A DNA stretch of 63,005 nucleotides from Subdoligranulum variabile (GTDB lineage Bacteria; Bacillota; Clostridia; Oscillospirales; Ruminococcaceae), in NCBI GenBank assembly GCA_004554775.1, contig SFKI01000024.1:1-63005 (forward strand), given 5' to 3'. Every line of letters begins with the position of its first letter. Position 1 is the stretch's first letter. The notes beneath the pieces are model-generated. The model did no database searches, was not told the origin of the DNA, and worked only from the letters and a program-made list of their open reading frames with translations. The position numbers and the translations under genes were made by a program. Of this stretch, positions 49,732 through 57,836 are shown piece after piece.

Positions 49732-50466
49732 TTACTTGTTTTTCTTGTCGGCTTCCAGCTTTTGCTTTTTGGCGATGTATTTTTGCAGCTTGTTCTCGCC
49801 CCAGCTGTCGATCTCGGTCTGCTTGGCGCGCTCAATGCTCAGGGCACCGGCAGGCACATCGTGGCCGATGGTGGAACCGGCGGCGGTGAAGGCGTGGTCG
49901 CCCACCGTGACGGGCGCCACGAGGTTGGTGTTGCAGCCGATGAAGGCGTAGTCACCGATGGTGGTGTGGTACTTGCCCTCGCCGTCGTAGTTGCAGGTGA
50001 CGGTGCCGCAGCCGAAGTTGCAGTACTTGCCCACGGTGGCATCGCCGATGTAGGTCAGGTGGCTGACGGTGTTGCCCTCGGCAAAGTCGGCGTTTTTAGT
50101 CTCGACATAGGCGCCCAGGTGGCAGCCCTCGGCAGTTTTGGTGCCGGTGCGCACATGGGTGAAGGGGCCGATTTTATTGTTGGGGCCGATGTGACTCTCG
50201 TAGCACTGGCTGGCGTTGATGGTGGTGCCTGCCTCCACGACGGTATCTTCCAGCAGTGTGTTAGGGCCGATGACGCAGTTTTCGGCAATGACAGTCTTGC
50301 CGCGCAGGATGCACCCGGGCAGAATCACCGTGCCGGGGGCAATGACGACTTCTGGCTCAATGCAGACATCCTTGCTGATAAACTCAACGCCGTTATCCAG
50401 ATGGCGCTCAAACGTAGCAGCATAGCGCTGCTGGGCCAGTTCAAATTTTTCCTTGGCAGTTGACAT
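49732..50466 (-). CDS. glmU: GlmU-like acetyltransferase domain protein (no pyrophosphorylase domain)
   Basis: The 244 residues form a left-handed beta helix equal to the C-terminal half of GlmU, the CoA-dependent acetylation of glucosamine-1-phosphate. Expected active-site parts are present: RTGTKTAEGCHLGAYVETKN, VSHLTYIGDATVG with the catalytic histidine, GTVTCNYDGEGK and NLVAPVTVGD. The N-terminal uridylyltransferase domain (about 225 residues) is wholly absent, and there is no trace upstream, where the promoter and ribosome site GGAGGATTT lie. UDP-GlcNAc synthesis would need a separate pyrophosphorylase. First gene of the pth-mfd operon, the same position as full-length glmU in Bacillus. 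Confidence 0.82.
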   Translation of the reverse strand: MSTAKEKFELAQQRYAATFERHLDNGVEFISKDVCIEPEVVIAPGTVILPGCILRGKTVIAENCVIGPNTLLEDTVVEAGTTINASQCYESHIGPNNKIGPFTHVRTGTKTAEGCHLGAYVETKNADFAEGNTVSHLTYIGDATVGKYCNFGCGTVTCNYDGEGKYHTTIGDYAFIGCNTNLVAPVTVGDHAFTAAGSTIGHDVPAGALSIERAKQTEIDSWGENKLQKYIAKKQKLEADKKNK

Positions 50467-50544
50467 GGGGAGAAATCCTCCTTTATATACATTTTATATT
50501 TACGCAGCCCGCAAGGGGGCAGGGGATGGGTTACGGATATCCCT

Positions 50545-50573
50545 ATTGTACCCCACCTGCGGCGTTTTCGCAA
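50545..50573 (-). promoter_or_regulatory. Promoter of the glmU-pth-SH3-mfd operon
   Basis: On the minus strand, TTGCGA (50573-50568), a 17-bp spacer and TACAAT (50550-50545). Confidence 0.7.
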
Positions 50574-50594
50574 GGTGGTTGAGAAAGTTTTAGG

Positions 50595-50775
50595 GGCAAA
50601 TGGCTCCCCTTGAGGGGTGACTCCCCACAGTGTGGGGAGATGTCGCGCAGCGACAGAGGGGCCCGGCCGCGTGAGCGATCCCGCGCAGCGGGTGAGGGAT
50701 GGGCCTTGGGGAACAAACATGCCGCTCGGCCACCCCTCAGTCACCTTCGGTGACAGCTCCCCTCGAGGGGGCCTT
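50595..50775. repeat. Large composite palindrome array (GGCTCCCC family)
   Basis: GGCTCCCCTTGAGGGG, CTCCCCACAGTGTGGGGAG, GTCGCGCAGCGAC, ATCCCGCAGCGGGT-type and CTCAGTCACCTTCGGTGACA followed by GCTCCCCTCGAGGGGGCC succeed one another. Together they could fold into a multi-stem RNA. Similar arrays lie at 25.94-26.07 kb and 58.57-58.67 kb. No gene in 50467-50965. Confidence 0.6.
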
Positions 50776-50867
50776 TACGGCGGCAGTTAGTATACAAAAA
50801 ACGCCCGGTGAATCCCTAATGTTTTTGTATGAAATTGACGAACTGTATGACTTTGCGGTTTCAGAAC

Positions 50868-50899
50868 TTGCAATTCCTATAAAAATGGTATAGTATACT
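50868..50899 (+). promoter_or_regulatory. Candidate suf promoter
   Basis: A -10-like TATAGT (50889-50894), overlapped by TATACT within the palindrome AGTATACT, and -35-like TTGCAA (50868-50873), spacing 15 bp, which is suboptimal. A nearby AGTATACTTAGGTA could be an Rrf2-type site, but this is a guess. Confidence 0.4.
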
Positions 50900-50965
50900 T
50901 AGGTAGAGCAAATACTGCCTGCCGGGGGCATTTTACCCCGGTGATTCACTTGGAGGTGTTTTTCC

Positions 50966-51724
50966 ATGAGCAGCCCGCTGCTGGAAGTTAAAGATTTACA
51001 GGTCACTGTCGGGGAGGAAAATAAAGTCCTTCTCGATGGCCTGAACCTTACCGTGAACCCCGGCGAGACCCATGTTCTGATGGGCCACAACGGCGCCGGC
51101 AAGTCCACTTTGATGAGCGCCCTGATGGGCGACCCGCGCTACACCGTCACCCGCGGCCAGATCCTCTTCCGCGGGCAGGATATCACCCACGAGACTGCCG
51201 ATGTGCGTGCCCGCGCCGGGATGTTCCTGTCCTTCCAGACGCCCGAGGAGATCCCCGGCATCACGCTGGAGAGCTTTTTGCGCACCGCACAGGCCGCCGT
51301 TACCGGCAAGCCCGTCAAGGTCATGAAGTTCCGCCACGAGCTGGCTGCCCAGATGGACGCGCTGAACATGGATCCCGCCTACGCCGACCGCTACCTCAAC
51401 GTCGGCTTCTCCGGCGGCGAGAAGAAAAAGGCGGAAATCTTGCAGCTGCTGATGCTCAAGCCTGCGCTGGCCCTGCTGGACGAGACCGACTCCGGCCTTG
51501 ACGTTGACGCGGTCAAGACCGTGGCAAGCGGCATCAAGGCCTACCACAACGAGTCTAACGCCCTCATCATCATTACCCACAACGCCAAAATTCTGGAGGG
51601 TTTGCAGGTCGACTATGTCCACGTGCTGGATGATGCCCGCATCGTGCGCACCGGTAACGGCGCGCTGGTGGGCGAGATCATCGAGGAAGGCTTTGCCGCG
51701 CTGAAGGAGGACGAAGCCGAATGA
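50966..51724 (+). CDS. sufC: Fe-S cluster assembly ATPase SufC
   Basis: ABC-type ATPase of the SufBCD scaffold. The 252 residues include Walker A MGHNGAGKSTLMSAL, SFQTPEEIPGI, the SufC-type signature VGFSGGEKKKAEILQ and Walker B ALLDETDSGLDVDAV. First gene of sufCBDSU; it overlaps sufB by ATGA. Ribosome site GGAGG 9 nt upstream. Confidence 0.96.
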   Translation: MSSPLLEVKDLQVTVGEENKVLLDGLNLTVNPGETHVLMGHNGAGKSTLMSALMGDPRYTVTRGQILFRGQDITHETADVRARAGMFLSFQTPEEIPGITLESFLRTAQAAVTGKPVKVMKFRHELAAQMDALNMDPAYADRYLNVGFSGGEKKKAEILQLLMLKPALALLDETDSGLDVDAVKTVASGIKAYHNESNALIIITHNAKILEGLQVDYVHVLDDARIVRTGNGALVGEIIEEGFAALKEDEAE

Positions 51725-53139
51725 GAGCCTTTGAGACTGAGAAAACCGAAGTCGCCGAGGTAGACCGCAGCATTTACGATATCAAGGATGCGGCCAACGC
51801 GGCGTTTGAGGTCAACTCCGGCCTGACGCCGGAGATCGTGGAAAAGATCAGCGAGGAAAAGCACGACCCCGAGTGGATGCGCCTTTTCCGCCTGAAAGCA
51901 CTGGAAACCTACAACAAGATGCCGGTGCAGAACTGGGGCCCGTCCATCGAGGGGCTTGACATGAGCAACATCGTTACCTACGTGCGCCCCAACACCGAGA
52001 TGCGCGGCAAGTGGAGCGAAGTGCCCGACGATATCAAAAACACCTTTGAACGCCTGGGCATCCCCCAGGCCGAGCGTGCCAGCCTGGCCGGTGTCGGCGC
52101 ACAGTACGACTCCGAGGTCGTCTACCACAATGTCAAGGCCGAGGTCGCCGCGCAGGGCGTTGTCTACACCGATATGGAAAGCGCCCTGACCGGCCCCTAT
52201 GCCGAGATGGTGCGCAAGCATTTCATGAAGCTGGTCCCGCCCACCGACCACAAGTTTGCCGCTTTACACGGCGCTGTGTGGAGCGGCGGTTCCTTCGTCT
52301 ACGTCCCGGCGGGCGTGCATGTGGACATCCCCCTGCAATCCTACTTCCGCCTGAACGCACGCGGCGCAGGCCAGTTTGAGCACACCCTCATCATTGTGGA
52401 CAAGGGTGCCTACCTGCACTTTATCGAGGGCTGCTCCGCCCCCAAATACAATGTGGCCAACCTGCACGCAGGCTGCGTGGAGATCTTCGTCGGCGAGGGC
52501 GCGCGTGTGCGCTACTCCACCATCGAGAACTGGTCCAAGAACATGTACAACCTGAACACCAAGCGTGCCAAGGTCGAAAAGGGCGGCACCATCGAGTGGG
52601 TGTCCGGCTCGTTCGGCTCCCACACCAGCTGCCTGTACCCGATGAGCATTTTGCAGGGCGAGGGCGCACGCATGGAGTTTACCGGCATCACCTTTGCCGG
52701 TGCCGGGCAGGATCTGGACACCGGTGCCAAGGTCGTACACGCGGCCCCGCACACCACCAGCCATATTTCTACCAAGAGCATCGCGCGCGACGGCGGCATC
52801 TCCAACTTCCGCTCGTCGGTCGTGGTGCTGCCGGGGGCCGAGGGCAGCAAGTCCAGCGTGAGCTGTGAATCCCTGATGCTGGACGACCGCAGCCGTTCCG
52901 ATACCATCCCGGAGATGGACATTCGCTGCGACGCCGTTGATGTCGGCCACGAGGCCAAGATCGGCCGCATCAGCGAGGATGCCATCTTCTACCTGATGAG
53001 CCGCGGCATCTCCGAGGAGGACGCCCGCGCGCTGATCGTCGGCGGCTTTGCCGAGCCTATCGCCAAAGAGCTGCCGCTGGAATACGCCGTTGAGATGAAC
53101 AACCTCATCCATCTAGAGATGAAGGGCAGCATCGGCTGA
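51721..53139 (+). CDS. sufB: Fe-S cluster assembly scaffold SufB
   Basis: Builds the nascent cluster in the SufBCD complex. 472 residues, full length. Conserved SufB parts are VYVPAGVHVDIPLQSYFRLN, IEGCSAPKYN, GSHTSCLYPMSILQGEGA, the region ending SRSDTIPEMDIRCD, and C-terminal MSRGISEEDARALIVGGFAE. Overlaps sufC by 4 bp and is followed 17 bp later by sufD. Confidence 0.97.
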   Translation: MRAFETEKTEVAEVDRSIYDIKDAANAAFEVNSGLTPEIVEKISEEKHDPEWMRLFRLKALETYNKMPVQNWGPSIEGLDMSNIVTYVRPNTEMRGKWSEVPDDIKNTFERLGIPQAERASLAGVGAQYDSEVVYHNVKAEVAAQGVVYTDMESALTGPYAEMVRKHFMKLVPPTDHKFAALHGAVWSGGSFVYVPAGVHVDIPLQSYFRLNARGAGQFEHTLIIVDKGAYLHFIEGCSAPKYNVANLHAGCVEIFVGEGARVRYSTIENWSKNMYNLNTKRAKVEKGGTIEWVSGSFGSHTSCLYPMSILQGEGARMEFTGITFAGAGQDLDTGAKVVHAAPHTTSHISTKSIARDGGISNFRSSVVVLPGAEGSKSSVSCESLMLDDRSRSDTIPEMDIRCDAVDVGHEAKIGRISEDAIFYLMSRGISEEDARALIVGGFAEPIAKELPLEYAVEMNNLIHLEMKGSIG

Positions 53140-53156
53140 GAGGGGGAGAGCATAGT

Positions 53157-54251
53157 ATGAATACGAAGATGAACCGCCTGCCGGTGCCTACCTGGAACCA
53201 CCTGGGCGTAAACTTTGCCCCCGCCGCGGCTGCACTGCCGCAGGTCCCGGCTGATGGCTGGGGCACCGCCAATGCCACCGCCGCCGTGCCTGCTGGCATC
53301 CGCACAAACGGCCCGGCGTCTGAAATTTTCGACACGTTTGCCGAGTCCGGCATGGGCATGGCTGCGGACGCTTTTCTGGCGGCCAACGCCAACGTGAAAG
53401 GGCATATCGCCGTCGGCGAGGGTGCCGCCATCGAGACGCCCGCCGTCCTTGAGGTGAAGCTTGACGAAGGCCACCCGTATGCGCTGAGCTACCTGACCAT
53501 CGACGCCGCCAAAAACAGCGCGCTGACCGTGGTGCAGGTGCTGCGCGGCGATGCCGAAAACGGCGTGGCTGCCTCTTTGGTGCGCATCAACGCCGCCGAG
53601 GGCGCGCATGTCAAGCTTGTGCAGGTACAGCTGCTGGGCAGCAATGCCCGCCGCTGGGGCGCGGTCGCCATCCAGCAGGCCGAAGGCTCCCATGTTGAGC
53701 AGGTGCGCATTGAGCTGGGCGGCAAGGTTTCCGCCTGCGGCACCCGCACCCTGCAGGACCACAATAAGAGCGAATACGACCTGGACGCCGTCTATTTTGG
53801 CCGCGATAACGACGTGCTGGACTACAACGATGTGTCCGTCCAGATCGGCAGGGATACCCTGTGCGAGATGCACACCGCCGGTGTGCTGACCGGCAATGCC
53901 GATAAGATCCTGCGCGGCACGGTGGATTTCCGCCGTGGTGCCAAGCGCGGTGTCGGCCACGAGAGCGAGGACGTGCTGCTGTTCAGCCCCACGGCCCGCA
54001 ACCGCACCGCCCCGCTGATTTTGTGCGGTGAGGAAGAGGTCGAGGGCCAGCACGCCGCCAGCGTGGGCCGCCTGGATGAGAGCAAGCTTTACTACCTGCG
54101 CTCCCGCGGGTTGAGCGAGAGCCAGGCGCGCCGCCTGATGGTCGATGCCCGCTTTGCCCCGGCCATTGAAAAGATCCCGCTGGAGGAGCTGCGCACCGAG
54201 GTGCGCGAAACTGTTGCACGGAGGCTTGATGATGAACAACTGGACGGCTGA
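53157..54251 (+). CDS. sufD: Fe-S cluster assembly protein SufD
   Basis: Partner of SufB. 364 residues; the core (about 90-345) matches the SufBD fold, with GREVEDVLLF-like HESEDVLLFSPTARNRTAP, an EEEVEGQHAASVGRLDE stretch carrying the conserved HAA, and the C-terminal LRSRGLSESQARRLMVDARF. The N-terminal 80 residues are poorly conserved, as usual. Overlaps the sufS start. Confidence 0.93.
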   Translation: MNTKMNRLPVPTWNHLGVNFAPAAAALPQVPADGWGTANATAAVPAGIRTNGPASEIFDTFAESGMGMAADAFLAANANVKGHIAVGEGAAIETPAVLEVKLDEGHPYALSYLTIDAAKNSALTVVQVLRGDAENGVAASLVRINAAEGAHVKLVQVQLLGSNARRWGAVAIQQAEGSHVEQVRIELGGKVSACGTRTLQDHNKSEYDLDAVYFGRDNDVLDYNDVSVQIGRDTLCEMHTAGVLTGNADKILRGTVDFRRGAKRGVGHESEDVLLFSPTARNRTAPLILCGEEEVEGQHAASVGRLDESKLYYLRSRGLSESQARRLMVDARFAPAIEKIPLEELRTEVRETVARRLDDEQLDG

Positions 54252-55446
54252 TTTCCCGATCCTGGCGGCCGATGAAAACGGCAACCGCCTGGTCTATCTG
54301 GACAGTGCCGCCACCACCCAGCACCCCAAGCAGGTGCTGGACGCCGTGGTGAACTACTATAAGAAAGACAACGCAAACCCGCATCGCGGCGTATACGAGC
54401 TGGCCATGCGCGCCACCGACGCCCACGAGGGGGCCCGCCACACCGTGGCGAAGTTCTTTAACGCCGCGGATAACGAGATCGTCTTTACCCAGAACACCAC
54501 CGAGGCGCTGAATCTGGTGGCCTACAGCTACGGCATGCACTTTCTGCATGAGGGGGACGAGATCGTCATTTCGGTGGCGGAGCATCACTCCAACCTTGTG
54601 CCTTGGCAGCGCGTGGCCGAAGCCACCGGCGCAAAGCTCGTCTACCTGTACCCCGGCCCCGACGGCCGCCTGACGCCGGACGAGCTGGACAAGAAGATCA
54701 CCGAAAAGACGAAGCTGGTCGGCATTGCGATGGTTTCCAACGTGCTGGGCCTGCGTGCCCCCGTCGAGGAGATTGTCAAGCGTGCCCACGCCGTGGGCGC
54801 TGTGGTGGTGCTGGACTGCGCCCAGAGCGCGCCGCACACCCCTGTGGATGTGAAGAAGCTGGATGTGGATTTTGCCGCCTGCTCGGCCCACAAGCTGTAC
54901 GCCCCCATGGGCATGGGCGCTTTGTACGCCCGCGCCGAGCTGCTGGACAAAATGCCCCCGTTTATGAGCGGCGGCGATATGATCGGCGCCGTGCATGAAC
55001 ACAAGGCCACCTGGGCCGAGGGCCCCCGCAAGTTTGAGGCGGGCACCCGCAATGTCGGCGGCGAGGTCGGGTTTGCCGCTGCCATTGAGTATATAAACGG
55101 CATCGGCTGGCAGGCCATGGAAGCCCACGAGCATATGCTTTTGGATCGTATGCTGTCCGGCATGCGCGCCATGCCCTGGCTGACTGTCTACGGTGAGCCG
55201 GTGGCCGAGGGCCGCTATGGCGTCGTCAGCTTCAATGTCAACGAGGTACACCCGCACGACGTTGCCACCATTCTGGACGCGGGCGGTGTGGCCGTGCGCG
55301 CCGGGCACCACTGCGCCCAGCCCTTAATGGAATACCTGGGCATCGGCAGCTGCTGCCGCGCCAGCGTGGCCATCTATAACACCGCCGAGGATGTGGACGC
55401 CCTGCTGGAAAATCTTGAAAATGTACGAAAGGTGATGGGCCTGTGA
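54232..55446 (+). CDS. sufS: Cysteine desulfurase SufS (class II)
   Basis: Supplies persulfide to SufU. The 404 residues include YLDSAATTQHPKQV, NTTEALNLVAYSYG, VAEHHSNLVPW, the PLP lysine (about 221, SAHKLYAPMGMGALY) and the catalytic Cys (about 361) in VRAGHHCAQPLMEYLG. GGAGG at 54220-54224 favours ATG 54232 over ATG 54229. It overlaps the sufD end and, by 4 bp, the sufU start. Confidence 0.96.
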   Translation: MNNWTADFPILAADENGNRLVYLDSAATTQHPKQVLDAVVNYYKKDNANPHRGVYELAMRATDAHEGARHTVAKFFNAADNEIVFTQNTTEALNLVAYSYGMHFLHEGDEIVISVAEHHSNLVPWQRVAEATGAKLVYLYPGPDGRLTPDELDKKITEKTKLVGIAMVSNVLGLRAPVEEIVKRAHAVGAVVVLDCAQSAPHTPVDVKKLDVDFAACSAHKLYAPMGMGALYARAELLDKMPPFMSGGDMIGAVHEHKATWAEGPRKFEAGTRNVGGEVGFAAAIEYINGIGWQAMEAHEHMLLDRMLSGMRAMPWLTVYGEPVAEGRYGVVSFNVNEVHPHDVATILDAGGVAVRAGHHCAQPLMEYLGIGSCCRASVAIYNTAEDVDALLENLENVRKVMGL

Positions 55447-55904
55447 ACCTGAACGAACTGTATACCCAGATCATTACCGAGAACAGCCGCAGCAAAGAGA
55501 ACCGCCACCCCGTGCTGGGTGCCACCCACAGCCTGGAGGGCGTCAACCCCAGCTGCGGCGACGATATCACCCTGCAGCTGCGTGTCAACAATGGACAGAT
55601 CGAGGATGCCGGGTTCATCGGCAGCGGCTGCGCCATCTCGCAGGCATCGGCTTCGCTGATGATCGACCTTGTCAAAGGCCGCAGCGTCGAGGACGCACAC
55701 CGTCTGATCTCGCTGTATTTTCAGATGATCAAGGGCAAGATCACGCCCGAAGAGCTGGATGAGCTCGAGGACGTTGCCGCGCTGCAGGGCATTGCCCACG
55801 TGCCCGCCCGCGTAAAATGCGCGGTGCTGGCCTGGCACACCCTCGAAGAAGCCCTGGACGGCGAAGGCAAGACCGATAAAGTGACCACCGAGGATGGAGA
55901 ATAA
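55443..55904 (+). CDS. sufU: Sulfur-transfer protein SufU
   Basis: Zinc-bound persulfide acceptor for SufS in Gram-positive bacteria. The 153 residues carry the zinc ligands Cys38 and Asp40 (SCGDD), Cys63 (SGCAISQASASLM) and Cys126 (RVKCAVLAW), plus the SufU-specific insertion between 63 and 126. GTG start overlapping sufS. Last suf gene; a perfect terminator follows at 55919. Confidence 0.95.
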   Translation: MNLNELYTQIITENSRSKENRHPVLGATHSLEGVNPSCGDDITLQLRVNNGQIEDAGFIGSGCAISQASASLMIDLVKGRSVEDAHRLISLYFQMIKGKITPEELDELEDVAALQGIAHVPARVKCAVLAWHTLEEALDGEGKTDKVTTEDGE

Positions 55905-55918
55905 TTTTGTAGTGCCAT

Positions 55919-55960
55919 AAAACAAGCGGCAGAGCGTGAAACTCTGCCGCTTGTTTTGTT
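55919..55960 (+). terminator. Terminator of the suf operon
   Basis: Perfect 14-bp stem AACAAGCGGCAGAG / CTCTGCCGCTTGTT with T-run. Confidence 0.92.
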
Positions 55961-55979
55961 TGCCTGTGTAAAATGGGAA

Positions 55980-56060
55980 ATGCAGGGGCAGGCAATGCCC
56001 GCCTGCGGGGCTTGCGCTGCCGTACAATGGCACGGGCGGATATAGAATCCGCCCCTACAA
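55980..56060. repeat. REP-like palindromes (GTAGGGGCG family), two units
   Basis: GCAGGGGCAGGCAATGCCCG then CCTGC, and GGGCGGATATAGAATCCGCC then CCTAC, about 35 bp apart. Confidence 0.65.
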
Positions 56061-56085
56061 TGCGCTTTTTCGACAGCTACCGCAA

Positions 56086-56114
56086 AAGGCTCCCCTCTAG
56101 GGGAGCCTTTAAGC
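56086..56114 (-). terminator. Terminator of the zinc-ribbon gene
   Basis: AAAGGCTCCCC / GGGGAGCCTTT palindrome directly after the minus-strand stop codon; same family as 22.14 kb. Confidence 0.75.
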
Positions 56115-56115
56115 T

Positions 56116-57033
56116 CTACTGGTTCCCAAATTTTCCTTCGGCGTAGTCACTTTCCGCAATCATCCAGCTGCGGTCTACCAGCCACATACCGTTTTGCCAT
56201 ACGGCCTGGATGGTATAGTAATCTGTGGCGGTCTCCACGGCGTTGGTGGTGTCGTTCACGGCTTCGTAGCTGGCGGCGGCGTTTACCGTTACGGTGTTGT
56301 CGCCATAGTCGATGTGCGCGGTGTCGCACACCATGTCGGACTTGTCCAGCGTAAAGGTCACGGCCCCGGTCGCGCCGCTCTCGATGCCTTCGCTCAGACT
56401 CTGACGGTGCAGGTCAGTCACATAGCGCAGCTCATCGGGGTCGCCGGTGTTGGCAGCGCGCAGGTAGGCGCGGTAGTACACGGTCAGCATCGCGTCCAGG
56501 TATTCCTCGTCGGGTTTGGCGTAGCCGTCGGCCTTGCAGGGCACAAACGTGCCAAAGGCCGCGTTCTCGTTGCTCGGCTTGGATACCAGCGCCAGCGCCG
56601 TGCGGTAGCCGTCACCCTCGGGCGAGACAACGCGCAACAGCGTGTCGGTGCGGGTCAGGGCGCTGCGGGCCATGTAGTAGCGGCCTGTGTCACTGGTGCC
56701 GTGGGGCAGCTCCACGCCGTCCGCCGTCAGCGTAAAGGTGATGTTGGTGGGCAGGTTGTCCAGGTAAAAACGGTCGGCCTCGTCCAGCGTAAAGGCCGTG
56801 GCTTCGGGCGTGACCTCAGCAGGCAGCTGGACATCGGCGGGCAAGGCGGCGGGCTTGTGCAGGGCAAAATACACAACCACCACCGCCACCACCGAGAGCA
56901 GCACCACAGGCACCCACGGGGGCAGCCTGCGCCGGGCCGCGCCAGCAGGGCCGGACAGCGGATTGCCGCAAACCGGGCAGGTCTTGCGGTCGGGCTGGGT
57001 GATGGGCGAATGACAGTGCGGGCAGCGTTTCAT
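56116..57033 (-). CDS. Zinc-ribbon single-pass membrane protein
   Basis: 305 residues: a double-CxxC zinc ribbon at the N-terminus (MKRCPHCHSPITQPDRKTCP with CGNPL after it), one membrane helix (about 40-58) and an extracytoplasmic region. That region has two parts: a beta-rich segment with FTLTADGVELPHGTSDTGRY and a C-terminal NTF2-like region (about 160-300) ending WQNGMWLVDRSWMIA. Proteins with this plan are common in Firmicutes and unassigned. Stands alone; no clear promoter was found in the MITE-bearing upstream region. Confidence 0.75.
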   Translation of the reverse strand: MKRCPHCHSPITQPDRKTCPVCGNPLSGPAGAARRRLPPWVPVVLLSVVAVVVVYFALHKPAALPADVQLPAEVTPEATAFTLDEADRFYLDNLPTNITFTLTADGVELPHGTSDTGRYYMARSALTRTDTLLRVVSPEGDGYRTALALVSKPSNENAAFGTFVPCKADGYAKPDEEYLDAMLTVYYRAYLRAANTGDPDELRYVTDLHRQSLSEGIESGATGAVTFTLDKSDMVCDTAHIDYGDNTVTVNAAASYEAVNDTTNAVETATDYYTIQAVWQNGMWLVDRSWMIAESDYAEGKFGNQ

Positions 57034-57057
57034 AGCGGTCCCCTCCTTACATATGTT

Positions 57058-57273
57058 TGGGCAACACCGCGCAATTCCCGCCTGGCGGCTTAAGCACCGC
57101 TCCGGCGGATCTCCGCGCCAAGAGCCGCCGCAAAGCGTCGGTTGCGCTCCGAAGCGCCTCGCTGCGGCTCGGTGTGCGGCACGCGCAGCACAAAGTATTA
57201 TCTGCGCTTTTTGCTTAGCAGCCAGCGCACCTCGCTTGCCGTATCGGCACTTAGAATTGCACGGCGTTGCCCT
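57058..57273. mobile_element. MITE-like element, copy B (about 216 bp, inverted relative to copy A)
   Basis: Ends GGGCAACACCGCGCAATTC and GAATTGCACGGCGTTGCCCT match the ends of copy A. The interior shares GGCTTAAGCACCGCT, the GCACAAAGTATTATCTGCGC segment, AGCAGC and CGTATCGGCACTTAG with copy A in reverse orientation, plus about 50 extra bases. No coding capacity. Confidence 0.75.
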
Positions 57274-57395
57274 TTGTACCCCGAGTATATCGGCAGGGGA
57301 CAGGCTTTGTCAATCACCTTTTTTCGGAAAAAACACACGGGCGCGGGCGTATAAAAGCCCCGGCAAAACAGCGCGTATATTTTGCAGCGGAAAAA

Positions 57396-57690
57396 GGGTA
57401 CTATTCCGCTACCCGCAGGGGGATGGATACTGAATTACTAGAATAATACCCCGGTACCCGCAACCACTAGCACAGTTTAACGAGTGATTGAAATTGGAAA
57501 TTAAAATTATATAATTAACATATATAAGTTATTTTTATATATATAAATTGGAAAATTGGGAACTGCTATGCCGGTAATTGAGTAGGGCCTCAGAACCCTG
57601 CTGGCAGTGCCCGAACGCCCACCGCAAAATCCGTGCGCACAAGCGGTGGGGCGGTATGGTATAATAGGGGCAGCGTGATGCAGCCGGGCA
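57396..57690. other. Unexplained block with an extreme AT-rich core and flanking hairpins
   Basis: A gene-free stretch. GGGTAC...GTACCC arms lie at about 57396-57458; a nearly pure A/T core at about 57485-57550 (for example TTATTTTTATATATATAAA) follows; then CCCACCGC...GCGGTGGG (57619-57651) and a TATAAT at 57659-57664. No known RNA family was recognised and no ORF is present. Confidence 0.35.
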
Positions 57691-57691
57691 C

Positions 57692-57813
57692 GACTGCACG
57701 GGCGGATATAGAATCCGCCCCTACGTTATCTTTCCGCAATTTTATGGATTCTCGTAGGGGAGCATTCCATATGCTCCCGTGCAGCCTTGCGCCGCCGCGA
57801 ATCCACCCCTACA
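57692..57813. repeat. REP-like palindromes (GTAGGGGCG family), several units
   Basis: GGGCGGATATAGAATCCGCC then CCTACG, GTAGGGGAGCATTCCATATG then CTCCCGTGC, and AATCCACCCCTACA. They fill the DNA just upstream of the TraX-like gene. Confidence 0.65.
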
Positions 57814-57836
57814 GATAAACATGAAGGAGACTCCCC

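Noticed and set aside
50699..50893. Short + strand frame of 64 codons before sufC
   Set aside because: It lies in palindromic repeats and the suf promoter region, has no ribosome site, and its translation resembles nothing.
57396..57640. 6S RNA, tmRNA, RNase P RNA or SRP RNA
   Set aside because: None of the conserved core sequences of these RNAs could be found on either strand.
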